Source of the DNA: an uncultured Collinsella sp. | GTDB lineage: Bacteria > Actinomycetota > Coriobacteriia > Coriobacteriales > Coriobacteriaceae | Direction of reading: 5' to 3' | Length of the DNA stretch: 64,000 bases | NCBI GenBank assembly: GCA_959602875.1 | Contig: CAUGVQ010000001.1 | Span: 13,532-77,531 of the forward strand | In this document: piece after piece, positions 44,958-56,335 of the stretch | Numbering within the stretch: position 1 is the first letter of the stretch | Layout: each line of letters starts with the position of its first letter | Program-made: the position numbers and the translations under genes | The notes under the pieces: generated by a model | The model's database searches: none | Seen by the model: the letters and a program-made list of their open reading frames with translations, nothing else | Told to the model about the DNA's origin: nothing

Positions 44958-47027
44958 TTACTTGTTACCAGCGGCGCGAGCCTCCTGGTACTCCTTCACC
45001 AAGCGCTCCTGTACGTCGTGCGGAACCTGCTCGTAGCCAGCCGGCTCCATGGTGAAGTCACCCGTGCCGCGCGTGAGCGAGCGCAGGCGCGTGGCGTAGT
45101 CGGTGAGCTCGGCGTAAGGCACGGTTGCCGTAACCACGGTGTCGCCGCGGTCATTGGTATCCATACCGGTCACGCGACCGCGCGAGGCCGAGACATCGCC
45201 CATCACGGCGCCGGCGTAGCTCTCGGGAATCGTGACGGTGATGTTCTCCATAGGCTCGAGCACCACAGGGCTCGCCTCGGCGCAAGCCTTCTGCAGGCCA
45301 ATGCGCGCCGCCGTGCGGAACGCCATCTCGTTGGAGTCGACGGGGTGATACGAGCCGTCGTACACCGCCACGCGAATGCCCGTGAGCGGGAAGCCGGCAA
45401 TGACACCGCCCTTCATGGTCTCCTGAACGCCCTTGTCAACCGCGGGGATGAGCGCGCGCGGGATGTGACCGCCCACGACCTCGTCCACAAACTCGTAGTC
45501 GCGACCGTCCATAAGCGGCTCAACGCGCAGGTAGCAATCGCCAAACTGGCCGGCGCCGCCGGTCTGTTTCTTGTGGCGACCCTGAGCACTCGCCACGCGA
45601 CGAATGGTCTCGCGATACGGAATCTTGATGGGCACGCTCTTGGCCACAACCTTGGTGCGCTCCTCCAGGCGATTGAGCAGCACGCTTACCTGCGCCTCGC
45701 CAACCGCAGAGATGATGGTCTGGCCTGTCTCCTCGTCGCGCTCGATCTTCATCGTGGGGTCGGCCTCACAGGCGCGCTCGACAAAGGTGTAGAGCTTCTC
45801 CTCGTCGCCGCGGTTCTCCGCCTCGATGGCGATGCGGTACTGGCTGTTGGGGAACTGGAACGCAGCGGCCTCAACCTTGCCGGTGACCGAAAGCGTGTCA
45901 CCCGTGTCGGCGGCAATCTTGGTGGTGACAATGATGTCGCCCGCCTCAGCCTTGCCAACCTCGGTCATCTCGCGCCCGCACATCACGTAGAGGTGCGCCA
46001 GGCGCTCACCCTTGCGCGTGCGCGCGTTCACGAGCTCCACGCCCGGGGTGAGGGTGCCCGTGAGGACCTTGAGGAAGGAGATGCGGCCCTGCTGCGGGTC
46101 GTTCAGCGTCTTGAAGACAAAGGCCACCGGGCGCTCGTCGTCGGAGCTAATCTTGAGCGTGTCGCCATCAACAAGCGGCATCTCGCCGTAGTCGGTCGGC
46201 GCGGGGAAGTAGGTGACGATGTCGTCCATAACGGAGTGAACGCCGAGCTCCTTGGTGCAGGAGCCCACAAACACAGGCACGAAGAGACGGTTGGCGATGG
46301 CCTTACCGAGCAGCCCCTCGACCTCTTCCTGCGTGAGCGGCTCGCCCTCGAGGTACTTCTCCATCAGTTCGTCGTCCGCCTCGGCCACGAGCTCGCAGAG
46401 CGTCTCGCGCGCCGCGTCGGCAGCCGCCTGATACTCAGCAGGGATGTCGAACTCGGTCTGCGTGGTGCCCTCACAGTGGCGGGCCTTCATGCGGACGATG
46501 TCGATAACGCCCTCAAAGTCCTCGCCCGTGCCCCACGGCAGCGTGACGGCGCCCAGGCGCATGCCAAAGCGCTCGCGGAGAGTCGCCATGGTGGCGTCGT
46601 AATCGGCGTTCTCTTTGTCGATGCGGTTGATAAAGACGGCGCGCGCCAAGCGCAGGTCCTCGGCCGCATACCAGAGCTTGACCGTTGTGGGCTGCGGGCC
46701 CTCGGCGGCATCGACTACAAAGAGCGCCGTCTCAGAAACGGCCATGGCGGCGTACGCGTCACCGATGAAATCGGGGTAGCAGGGGGCGTCGAGGACGTTT
46801 AAGCGCGCGCCCTTCCAATCGATGGGGGCAATGGAGGTCGAGATGGAAACTCCGCGCTTGACCTCCTCGGAATCATAATCGAGCGTGGGCTTGGTGCCCG
46901 CGTGCCCGCCCAAGCGGGCGGTTTTGCCTGAAAGGTGCAGCATCGCTTCTGCCAGGGAGGTCTTTCCTACTCCTCCCTGGCCAACCAAGACGACGTTCCT
47001 CACTTTGGCGGTCTCGGGCGCACCCAT
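44958..47027 (-). CDS. EF-G-like translational GTPase (EF-G2 type)
   Basis: A 689-residue five-domain protein. The start is the ATG at 47027, behind GAAGGAGG. The G domain has GQGGVGKTSL (G1), DAPCYPDF (G3, divergent from DTPGH) and NRIDKEN (G4). The remaining domains follow the EF-G plan, ending in a domain IV/V region (GVQETMKGGVIAGFPLTGIRV; GRVTGMDTNDRGDTVV). The altered G2/G3 residues mark the EF-G-like paralogue group of actinobacteria, not the essential translocase. Its precise role is unknown. Confidence 0.88.
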   Translation of the reverse strand: MGAPETAKVRNVVLVGQGGVGKTSLAEAMLHLSGKTARLGGHAGTKPTLDYDSEEVKRGVSISTSIAPIDWKGARLNVLDAPCYPDFIGDAYAAMAVSETALFVVDAAEGPQPTTVKLWYAAEDLRLARAVFINRIDKENADYDATMATLRERFGMRLGAVTLPWGTGEDFEGVIDIVRMKARHCEGTTQTEFDIPAEYQAAADAARETLCELVAEADDELMEKYLEGEPLTQEEVEGLLGKAIANRLFVPVFVGSCTKELGVHSVMDDIVTYFPAPTDYGEMPLVDGDTLKISSDDERPVAFVFKTLNDPQQGRISFLKVLTGTLTPGVELVNARTRKGERLAHLYVMCGREMTEVGKAEAGDIIVTTKIAADTGDTLSVTGKVEAAAFQFPNSQYRIAIEAENRGDEEKLYTFVERACEADPTMKIERDEETGQTIISAVGEAQVSVLLNRLEERTKVVAKSVPIKIPYRETIRRVASAQGRHKKQTGGAGQFGDCYLRVEPLMDGRDYEFVDEVVGGHIPRALIPAVDKGVQETMKGGVIAGFPLTGIRVAVYDGSYHPVDSNEMAFRTAARIGLQKACAEASPVVLEPMENITVTIPESYAGAVMGDVSASRGRVTGMDTNDRGDTVVTATVPYAELTDYATRLRSLTRGTGDFTMEPAGYEQVPHDVQERLVKEYQEARAAGNK

Positions 47028-47601
47028 GGCAACCTCCTTCGGTTGGGCGCACGGCGCGATTGCCAAAGGTGGGAGCGCTTTTGGGATGCGGTCCGGTTAT
47101 CGGGTCCGCGCGCCGTGCGCGCACGAACACATACGTTACCGTTGACCCTACCCCGCGCGGGCGCCCCTCATGCCCGCGTTTCGCCGAGCGCGGCAGGTGC
47201 GCCCGGTGAGCGGGGCGGCTCACACCCCTCCCGCCTTGCATGGCCTTCATTTGTGCAAAGAGACGATTATCGCTAGAATGCACAACAACAGAGGCGGGGG
47301 TAGCCACCGCAAGGTCGACGTAAAGCCCCCGTCCACCTTCCCAGCCCCTACTCCTATCAACAACTTCATCAGCATAGAGAACGAGCAATAGACCGATGCT
47401 GGCTGCGTCATATGCAATGCAAGTCACACTTCCAGTCTATTCTGCGCTCACATCACCAAGGAAGGCCCGCTCTTTGGGGTCACAATCTGTGACCCCAAAG
47501 ACATAGCCAGCAAAGCCACAGAGAGAAGCTGGCTGCAAGATCAACTCCAAGCGCCCCAATCTAGTTTAAGCACGCCGTTGCAATGCCAAAATCAAGAGGA
47601 C
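47028..47601. other. Long intergenic stretch, no gene, one hairpin
   Basis: No supported gene. It includes the EF-G-like leader and a perfect 13-bp-arm hairpin (CTTTGGGGTCACA, loop atc) at 47472-47500. Small open frames here show no family features. Confidence 0.5.
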
Positions 47602-47786
47602 TGGTCATTGAAGCGCTTAGAATAATGATTTACGCGCTGAAAATGAGCCGCCTAGCGCCCGCTCAGCGCTGACAGCGCCGCTCAGCCAATCTTTTCCTGC
47701 GGAAATGCCGGTGACCGTGAGCTCGCGAGCGCCAAACATCCCCACTTCTAGATGGTCGTTTATTATTCTACCGGGGTCTCTGACCA
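47602..47786. mobile_element. MITE-like element, copy 3 (degenerate)
   Basis: The right end TTTATTATTCTACCGGGGTC...TGACCA (ends 47786) matches copies 1 and 2 with few changes. The left end TGGTCATTGAAGCGC...AGAATAAT is strongly decayed but aligned at both edges. Length is 185 bp. The interior is non-coding and different again. Confidence 0.55.
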
Positions 47787-48443
47787 CAACGGCGTCAACT
47801 GACTCACAGACATGTGCGCCCATCAAATCAATCAACACTGCGCATCCAGCACGCAAGAGAATAGGGGCGCTTACGCCAGAAACTAGCTTCGATATCGCAT
47901 TCCCTAGACGCTAGGCCCGATATGAGGGAATCAACCAAAGCCCAAGCTAGGTAGGGAGGCATTCCGCTGGAAACAGATTCGACGCCCAATCTCTATCGCA
48001 GGTAAAACCCCAAATTGCATATTTTCCCCGCGAAAAAGACTACCTTGTTGCAACTTTTCCCCGCGAATCTAATGGCCCTGTTGCAACTTTTCCCATGAAC
48101 ACGAGGCATGGCGTGCTTCTTACCCCCAAAGATATCTTGGGGATAAGGTGGGATATCTTTCTGAAGAACTGCCCTACCCTTTCGATCGCTAATCAGAGTG
48201 TCGCCTATGTCAAATCATAAAACGCACGACCCGCGAATTTCCGCTTCCGGCCAACCAAAGAAAAGAACGAGTTTTTGAGATGCCAGGATTAAACCTCAAG
48301 GAATGGCGAGGTGCCTCCCCGGCGTATGCAGGGGAGGCACCTCGCGATGGCCCGCTAGCCAATTGGGAGGCAAGGGGAGATGCGGGCCGTACCGACCAGG
48401 TCAACCCAAGGCGCGGGATCGACCCAACCGCATTCAACAAAAC
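47787..48443. other. Intergenic region with tandem 33-bp units and a palindrome
   Basis: Two 33-bp tandem units (48022-48054, 48055-48087; each starts TTTTCCCCGCGAA and ends TTGCAAC) plus a partial third. Further on is a palindrome with perfect 15-bp arms (GCGAGGTGCCTCCCC) at 48306-48345, about 100 bp downstream of the PTS gene, where it could end that transcript. No gene is seen. Confidence 0.6.
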
Positions 48444-50048
48444 CTACTTCGCAGTGGCAGTGGCTGCAAGATCGGCGGCGCGGACGGCGTCCTTCAGGGC
48501 GTGGGCGGCGTTCTCTACCTGCGTGCCGTACACCACCTGAACGTTCTCCTCGTTGATTTTGATGACGCCAAGTGAGCCTGTCTCTTTAAGCGCGGCTTCG
48601 TCGACCACGGCCGTATCCTTAAGCACGAGGCGCAGGCGGCTAATGCAGTTGTCGATATCGACGATGTTGTCGCGGCCACCCACGGCCTCCATGATGGCAA
48701 GGCCCATCTCGCTCACGTCGACCGAACCCGTCTCATAACTCGCGTCTGCATCGCGACCAGGGGTCTTGAGGCTCTGCTTGGTGATCACGAACTTGAAGAC
48801 GTTGTAGTACACGATGGCGTAAACAATACCCACGGCAACGTTGAGATACCAGCGAGTCTCGGGACCACGCAGAATACCAAAGAGAGTAAGATCGATGAGG
48901 CCGCCACCGGCGTTACCAATGCAGACGCCAAGCAGCGTGTTGATAAGGAACGACAGACCAGCCATGCAGGCGTGGAAGAGCCAAAGCACCGGCGAGATGA
49001 AGATGAACGAGAACTCGATGGGTTCGGTGATGCCTGTCACAAAGCTGGTGAGGCCGGCGGCGAGCAGAATGCCCTTAACCTTTGCCTTGTTCTCGGGCAG
49101 AGCGCAGCGATACATGGCGTAGCAAGCAGCGGGCAGACCGAAGACCATGAACGGATGCGTGCCCTGCGTGAGGAAGCGCGTTGCCATACGCATGATGTCC
49201 ATATTGGGGTCGGTCTGCATGAGAAGCGCGTTGAAGATATTGAGCGCGCCGGAGACCTGCTCCCCATCAACCATTGCGGTGCCGCCGATGGGCGTGAAGC
49301 GGATGAGCTGATTCAGGATGTGGTGCAGGCCCGTGGGGATAAGCAGACGCTCGAGGAACCCGTAGATGAAGGTACCAAACGCACCAGCAGCCTGGATGAG
49401 GTCACCGAACGCGTTGATGAGCATGCTGAAGATGGGCCAGACAAAGTACATCACGATGGCGACAAACGGAATGGTCACCGTAATCATGATGGGCACAAAC
49501 CGCGTACCGCTGAAGAAGCTGAACGCCGCCGGTAGCTGTGTGCGGTGGAAGCGGTTGTGGATGAATGCCGTCCACAGGCCGCAGACGATACCGCCAAAGA
49601 TGCTCATGCGATAGGTAAAGATGCCAAAGACGGTATCGTAGGCAGCGTTTTGCTGCGTTGCCTCGGTGAGGCTCAAACCCGTCTTTTGCAGGGCCTCAAT
49701 CGACGTGGTCTCCGCCGTAATGCCGTTCAGCCCCAGGAAGAAGTTGATTGTGGTATGGAACAGCACAAACGCGATGACCGAGGCAAAGGTGGCAATCTCC
49801 TTATCCTCGCGCGTCATGCCCATAGCCAGTGACATGCAGAACAGCACCGGCAGCAAGCTAAAGAGAGCACTTGCCAGTGCGTTCACGCAGCGCACGAGCG
49901 CGTCGATAAACGGCACGCCTGTGAGCGCGTCGCCAAAGATCATCTGATTGGTGAGCAGCGACGCCAGGCCGAGCATCAGGCCCGCGGCAACGATCATCGA
50001 CAACGGGGCCATTAATGACTTACCGAGCTTCTGAATAAATGTTCGCAT
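48444..50048 (-). CDS. PTS EIICB permease, glucose/maltose family
   Basis: A 534-residue permease with EIIC first (about ten membrane segments; GLMLGLASLLTN, GITEPIEFSFIFISP with the conserved GITEP motif, PTGLHHILNQL), then EIIB with the phosphorylated Cys in DIDNCISRLRL. No EIIA is fused, so it needs a separate EIIA. Gene order with a GH4 6-phospho-alpha-glucosidase points to maltose or another alpha-glucoside as substrate. It follows the GH4 gene by 33 bp. Confidence 0.92.
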   Translation of the reverse strand: MRTFIQKLGKSLMAPLSMIVAAGLMLGLASLLTNQMIFGDALTGVPFIDALVRCVNALASALFSLLPVLFCMSLAMGMTREDKEIATFASVIAFVLFHTTINFFLGLNGITAETTSIEALQKTGLSLTEATQQNAAYDTVFGIFTYRMSIFGGIVCGLWTAFIHNRFHRTQLPAAFSFFSGTRFVPIMITVTIPFVAIVMYFVWPIFSMLINAFGDLIQAAGAFGTFIYGFLERLLIPTGLHHILNQLIRFTPIGGTAMVDGEQVSGALNIFNALLMQTDPNMDIMRMATRFLTQGTHPFMVFGLPAACYAMYRCALPENKAKVKGILLAAGLTSFVTGITEPIEFSFIFISPVLWLFHACMAGLSFLINTLLGVCIGNAGGGLIDLTLFGILRGPETRWYLNVAVGIVYAIVYYNVFKFVITKQSLKTPGRDADASYETGSVDVSEMGLAIMEAVGGRDNIVDIDNCISRLRLVLKDTAVVDEAALKETGSLGVIKINEENVQVVYGTQVENAAHALKDAVRAADLAATATAK

Positions 50049-50081
50049 GAAAACTCCCCCTCTACAGAGTTACCGCGCGCG

Positions 50082-51796
<1,715 letters not shown>

Positions 51797-52585
51797 ATGG
51801 GAAGTTCATTTGACCGCATCGTCAACCAGAGCTATCGCAACCTCACGGATATCGATATCCAGATCCTGCAGCAGATATCTGACGAGATGGACCTCGTCCC
51901 CAACATGTCCATCGGCGAGCTGGCAGACCGTTGCAACGTGTCCACCGCGACTATCGTGCGCATGACGCGGCACCTGGGATTCGACGGATACAGCGACTTC
52001 AAATATTTCCTGCGCCACGAAAGCGAACGCGGTCGCAAACAGCGAACAAACTCCCCCACGGTAACTTCGGCCGCTCAGACAGTTGCCGAGGACCTCGCCC
52101 AAACCATACGCCTGTTTGAGCGCACCAATCAGCTCGACGAGCTTTACGCGCGTATGGCATCGGCACGCAAGATATACGCCTTTGGCACCGGTTACGGGCA
52201 GCGCCTCATGCTCGAGGACTTTTGCCGCTGCATGCAGATGATCGGCCGCGATGTAGTGATGATTCCCGCAACGGGCGAGCTCCGGCTTGTGAAGCAGTTT
52301 CTGACCCGGGATGACCTGCTCATCATTGCGTCGCTCTCGGGTTGCATCGACCGCTACCGAGATGTCTTCCAGACCATCAACGTCTGCGGTACACCCATTG
52401 CCTCCATCACGAATCTCGGTAACAACGAGCTCGCGAGCTATACCGCCTACAGCCTCTACTTCCAGAACGGCAACATCTTCGACGACATCAACATGTCCTC
52501 AAGTTCGTTTGTCTCCATGCACCTCGTTTTGCACCTGCTGTTTGAAGGGTTCAAGGCGTGGCTGGACAACAACACAAAGGGGTAG
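51797..52585 (+). CDS. MurR/RpiR-family regulator of alpha-glucoside genes
   Basis: A 262-residue regulator with N-terminal RpiR HTH (SIGELADRCNVSTATIVRMTRHLGF, seen as VSTATIVRMTRHLGF) and SIS domain (KIYAFGTGYGQRLMLEDF; IIASLSGCIDRYRDVF). The Ser-rich SIS loop is altered (SLSGCID). It is divergent from the GH4-EIICB operon and probably responds to a phosphorylated disaccharide or glucose-6-P, like GlvR/MalR. Confidence 0.88.
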   Translation: MGSSFDRIVNQSYRNLTDIDIQILQQISDEMDLVPNMSIGELADRCNVSTATIVRMTRHLGFDGYSDFKYFLRHESERGRKQRTNSPTVTSAAQTVAEDLAQTIRLFERTNQLDELYARMASARKIYAFGTGYGQRLMLEDFCRCMQMIGRDVVMIPATGELRLVKQFLTRDDLLIIASLSGCIDRYRDVFQTINVCGTPIASITNLGNNELASYTAYSLYFQNGNIFDDINMSSSSFVSMHLVLHLLFEGFKAWLDNNTKG

Positions 52586-52647
52586 GGCTCGGCGGCACCA
52601 TTGTCCGAACCCCTGCGTCTTCGTGGTTAATTCTTAAGTGCGTTCAC

Positions 52648-52699
52648 GACACTGTGGATAGTATAAACCAGATATCTGGTTTATACTATCCACAGTGTC
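52648..52699. repeat. 52-bp perfect palindrome without loop
   Basis: Arms of 26 bp (GACACTGTGGATAGTATAAA then CCAGAT, and its exact reverse complement) meet at 52673/52674 with no spacer. It lies between the rpiR stop and rloA, 22 bp upstream of the rloA start. Both arms contain TATACT, so promoter, operator or terminator roles are all possible. Confidence 0.92.
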
Positions 52700-52721
52700 C
52701 TCTACCAAGGAGGGATAGTTT

Positions 52722-54017
52722 ATGCTAGTTAGCTGCTACTTTGATAATTTTCTCTCATTTAAAGATGAAAGTTATTTCGAGCTTTCTGCACCAAAAAACC
52801 GTGTTAGAAATAGATATCCGGGAAACTACGTAAAGGTGGACAGCGGCGAGCTGGTCCTTCGCGACGCCGTCATAGCGGGTGAAAACGCCGGCGGCAAATC
52901 AAACTTCATAACGGTATTCAAGTTTCTCCGCTCCCTGTTCGTCCGTAACGACGTTAGCCCACACAGCTATCCCAACCTAATCTTTTCGGGTAACCTGCAA
53001 GCCATGGACGGCTCGGATGACGGTGCACGGTCGAAACTCTCCTCCCAGAAGTTTGAGGTGGAGATTGCGCAAGGTAAAACCACCTACCGGTACATGCTCA
53101 CGCTCGAGGCGCACGGCATCACGGCGGAAGAGCTTTCTCGCCGCAGCGTAAAGACGAATGATTATGAACTCGTCTTCTCCACGTTCCCCAGCAGCGATGA
53201 GGTGCTTTGCACCGATTGCCCAGAGAGCGACAGCTGCACCCTTAAGGATAAAGGTGCATATTCGTGCAGAAGATTTGAGCTACTGGCGGGATCCGCGCTG
53301 GGAATTCCCGCCGATTTACTTGATGCGGTGAAGGAACTTGGCAGCCCGTCATCGGACGGTCTGCTTGTTCAGGCGCTTGCAACTCTCGGTGAACCGAACT
53401 GTCGCGCCGTCGTTGATTGGTTCTCCAAAGAGCTTGTTATTGCCTTCAGGGACGGTGGCAAGTTCACAATCGAAGGCACGGTCCAGGATTCCCTTGAGGA
53501 CATTCTTCACGATCAGCGCTATTTTGATATCTTCCGCCTCGTGGACAGCAGCATCATCGCCATTGAAATCGATAAGGACGGACCGTTCTCAGATAGCATT
53601 GTGATCCGAGAATCTCGCGACGGCACCCGGTACCGCAGGGCGTTGCGCGATGATTCAACTGGTGTTGCCCAATTTGCTCAGTGGGCGCTGGCAATTTACC
53701 TTGTGGTCTATAAGAACAAGACGGTTTTCGCTGACGAAATAGACAGCGCCATCAACCCCGTTCTTTCGGATCGAGTTCTCTCCTTCATCAACAGCCACGA
53801 CCATTTTGGTCAGTTTATCTACACAACACACAATGCGTTGGCACTCACGCTTCGCACGTTTATGAAGGAACAGATTTATTTCGTAAGCAAGGATGTCGAG
53901 ACTCTTCAATCCAGCCTCTATTCGCTGGCAGACTTTAAAGATATCCGCTATGACGTGAAGGGGGAGGTATACGATTTCTACCTCAGCGGCGTGCTAGGGG
54001 GGACCCTTCATGGCTAA
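52722..54017 (+). CDS. rloA: RloA-like AAA-family ATPase
   Basis: A 431-residue ATPase of the OLD/AAA_15 type. It has FDNFLSFKDESYFEL near the start, Walker A GENAGGKS (residues 53-60), Walker B TVFADEIDSAINP (about 335-348) and a terminal YTTHNALAL. ATPases of this kind pair with RloB in restriction-linked and abortive-infection loci (also the AbiL system). The coding region is AT-richer than the core genes. The stop overlaps rloB by 8 bp, which indicates a tightly coupled pair. Confidence 0.85.
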   Translation: MLVSCYFDNFLSFKDESYFELSAPKNRVRNRYPGNYVKVDSGELVLRDAVIAGENAGGKSNFITVFKFLRSLFVRNDVSPHSYPNLIFSGNLQAMDGSDDGARSKLSSQKFEVEIAQGKTTYRYMLTLEAHGITAEELSRRSVKTNDYELVFSTFPSSDEVLCTDCPESDSCTLKDKGAYSCRRFELLAGSALGIPADLLDAVKELGSPSSDGLLVQALATLGEPNCRAVVDWFSKELVIAFRDGGKFTIEGTVQDSLEDILHDQRYFDIFRLVDSSIIAIEIDKDGPFSDSIVIRESRDGTRYRRALRDDSTGVAQFAQWALAIYLVVYKNKTVFADEIDSAINPVLSDRVLSFINSHDHFGQFIYTTHNALALTLRTFMKEQIYFVSKDVETLQSSLYSLADFKDIRYDVKGEVYDFYLSGVLGGTLHG

Positions 54018-54693
54018 AAAGAAGCATGTCCGTCCGCAGCGAAAACTGCAACAGAAGTTTACGGTGTATTGCGAGGGAGACACAGAGGAGAACTATCTTA
54101 GGGGTCTCAAAAAATGGTTCTCTAAATACTACCCAGAGATACAGCTGGCCATTGAGCCGATTCCCATTGGCGGGGGAGGTTACTCCGAGTTCGTCAAGGC
54201 GATTGAATCAGCTCCTGACAGCAATTGCTTAGCACGATTCATATTGCTGGACTACGACCGCTGCCAGCAATATGAATCAGAGCGCAAGGTGCTGCAAAAA
54301 CTAGTCGGCCTATCGAAGGCAAGTATCAAGAAGCGTGTCCCGGTCATCATCATTCTCAGCAACGGAAGCTTTGAATATCCGTTGTGCTGCCATGACCCTC
54401 GTTACTCTAATGGGGATGAAACCCGCTTTCTACATGATGCGTGGGGCTACAAGGACCTTTCTGATGTGAAGGGCGACGAGAAAATCTGGGACGTTGCCCA
54501 TCGCGATGAACGCGGCCACGATGTTGCCATAGAAAAACTCGCGCGTCGACCCAGGTTTATGGTCAACCGCTTTACCCGTCAGCACGCTGGATTAAGCATC
54601 GACTTAGCTGATGTAAAACTGGACCCGGATAACGAGGCCGGAAAAAGTTCGAACCTTCCAGACTTGTTTAAGGCGATGGGGGTTTCTTCGTAG
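54010..54693 (+). CDS. rloB: RloB-like protein
   Basis: A 227-residue protein of the RloB family. A Lys/Arg-rich N-terminus is followed by FTVYCEGDTEENYLRGLK (conserved E-G-x-T-E, TOPRIM-like), FILLDYDRC (acidic D-x-D), and SNGSFEYPLCCH with FLHDAWGY. The family is found beside RloA ATPases and is presumed to be the nuclease effector of an anti-phage or abortive-infection system. The TOPRIM-like reading is inference from the motif spacing. Confidence 0.85.
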   Translation: MAKKKHVRPQRKLQQKFTVYCEGDTEENYLRGLKKWFSKYYPEIQLAIEPIPIGGGGYSEFVKAIESAPDSNCLARFILLDYDRCQQYESERKVLQKLVGLSKASIKKRVPVIIILSNGSFEYPLCCHDPRYSNGDETRFLHDAWGYKDLSDVKGDEKIWDVAHRDERGHDVAIEKLARRPRFMVNRFTRQHAGLSIDLADVKLDPDNEAGKSSNLPDLFKAMGVSS

Positions 54694-54733
54694 TACGGAG
54701 CTAACGCTAGAGAGTGGGCGCACCAAAGAGGGG

Positions 54734-55375
54734 ATGAAAATGGCAAGCAACGAGGATTGTCGAACTGACGAAAGCCCTGATGACGAAAGATGCACATCAG
54801 AACTTATAACAACCTTGTCCGAAGATTTCAGGAAATGTCAGCAGCTGATTATTCATGATATAGAGCAGACACAGAAATGCGGCCGGAAACCGACCGCCGA
54901 GGACACAGCATTCAACGCAAGATCCTTGGTAAGAGCCGGATTTGCCTACATTGAGGGGGCGGTGTCCTGTCTGAAGTATGAGTGCCTATTTGCAGAAGAA
55001 AACGGAGGCACCTGTCCAAATCCGGTCGAAGTAGCTTTTATCATGGGTAAAGAGTATTACCTTGATCAAGATGGAACGGTAAAAGAGCGCCCTTCAAAAA
55101 TCAGCTTGAAAACCAATATCAGATTCGCTTTTACGCTGTTTGAAGGGCTCTACGGTCTGTCGCCCATTTTTAAACCCGACAGCCCCTGGTGGAATTCACT
55201 ATGCAACTCAATAAAGGTTCGCGATCGCCTAACTCATCCAAAAATGCCAAATGATTTAGATGTAAGCCCGTCTGAAGTCATTGACATGATTAAAGCGGTC
55301 GAAGGATTCGAAGCATTGCTCCTGGAAGAGCTGGCAGAAGCCCATCGCACTCCAAACATTGACTCGACAGCGTGA
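54734..55375 (+). CDS. HEPN-like protein next to rloAB
   Basis: A 213-residue helical protein, no close family recognised. Residues 163-168 read RDRLTH followed by P-K (R-x4-H), the signature of HEPN nucleases, in the expected helix near the C-terminus (CNSIKVRDRLTHPKM). It is 40 bp downstream of rloB with the SD AAAGAGGGG, so probably in the same operon. HEPN proteins in such islands often cut RNA. The whole assignment rests on one motif and context. Confidence 0.55.
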   Translation: MKMASNEDCRTDESPDDERCTSELITTLSEDFRKCQQLIIHDIEQTQKCGRKPTAEDTAFNARSLVRAGFAYIEGAVSCLKYECLFAEENGGTCPNPVEVAFIMGKEYYLDQDGTVKERPSKISLKTNIRFAFTLFEGLYGLSPIFKPDSPWWNSLCNSIKVRDRLTHPKMPNDLDVSPSEVIDMIKAVEGFEALLLEELAEAHRTPNIDSTA

Positions 55376-55536
55376 GACTCGAGAAGGCAGAAAGCAGCAA
55401 GGTCCGTTAATATCGGTTATGCCGAGGGCCCTGTCATACACATGCTTTCCCGTGAGCACCAGCGGCACACACGAACCATCAACGCCGTTGATCGGCTCAT
55501 CGCGAGATTCGCAAACGCATGAGGAAGGGCTGCACT

Positions 55537-56223
55537 GTGGCTAACTTTTTATCATCATTCGGTAAGTCGCTTATCGATCCAAACCTAACCGATGCCGCAA
55601 TCGAAGTCGCGGAATCGTCTCTTGGCAATATCCTTGACTGTCCGGCGGTTGACGATATTCCTGTGCTTAGGTCCATCATTGGTATAGGGAAAACAATGGT
55701 TGGCATTCGCGAGAGAAACCTACTTCGTCAGACCTCTCAATTCATCACAACGTTCAATGCGGGAACTATACCCGAAGAAGACTTGAATAGATACCAAAGT
55801 GAAATGTTCTCGGACCCTAAAAAGATCCAAAACGAGTTGGAGCGGGTTCTACTGCTTCTTGATGCAACACTTGACGTAGAGAAGTCTGGATTACTAGCAC
55901 GGTTCTATCGAGCTTATGTGATGCGCGCCATTACCTGGGAGACGTTTCGAGAACTCTCGGAAGTCATCAATCAGCTTGTCCCCGAGGACCTCGGAGCCTT
56001 GGAGCAGATTGCTTCTGGCACCGCCAAAACAACCGAAGAATGCGCGGCGCACCGCGCATGGCGGCTCAGCGCATTGGGATTGGTGATTGTCACAACCGAA
56101 ACGTATGTCTACCCGGGTAAAGCCGGGAACCAGTATCTTGTTGAGCTCTCTGATTTAGGACGGACATTTCACCTCTATTCTCATGACGTTACTGAAGAGG
56201 GAAAGCACACATCTTCTCGATGA
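55537..56223 (+). CDS. Uncharacterised protein in the defence-like island
   Basis: A 228-residue protein; start GTG at 55537 behind GAGGAAGGG (a start at 55519 would include the SD). The N-terminus LSSFGKSLIDPNLTDAAIEV and the segment IPVLRSIIGIGKTMVGIRERN are typical of a widespread uncharacterised family of mobile regions. The middle is helical (LERVLLLLDATLDVEKSGLLARFYRAYV), and the C-terminal part resembles a winged helix (LSALGLVIVTTETYVY). No catalytic motif is seen. It may be a stand-alone defence or stress factor. Confidence 0.65.
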   Translation: MANFLSSFGKSLIDPNLTDAAIEVAESSLGNILDCPAVDDIPVLRSIIGIGKTMVGIRERNLLRQTSQFITTFNAGTIPEEDLNRYQSEMFSDPKKIQNELERVLLLLDATLDVEKSGLLARFYRAYVMRAITWETFRELSEVINQLVPEDLGALEQIASGTAKTTEECAAHRAWRLSALGLVIVTTETYVYPGKAGNQYLVELSDLGRTFHLYSHDVTEEGKHTSSR

Positions 56224-56335
56224 GGAAGCAGCGCTCGCCTAGTGTCCGGCACTGCCGACATGCACGAATTGTCGCTAGCCGCTGAAGAAGCACGCGACAG
56301 TCACGCAGGAATGAAAACAAGATTTGAGGTTCAAT

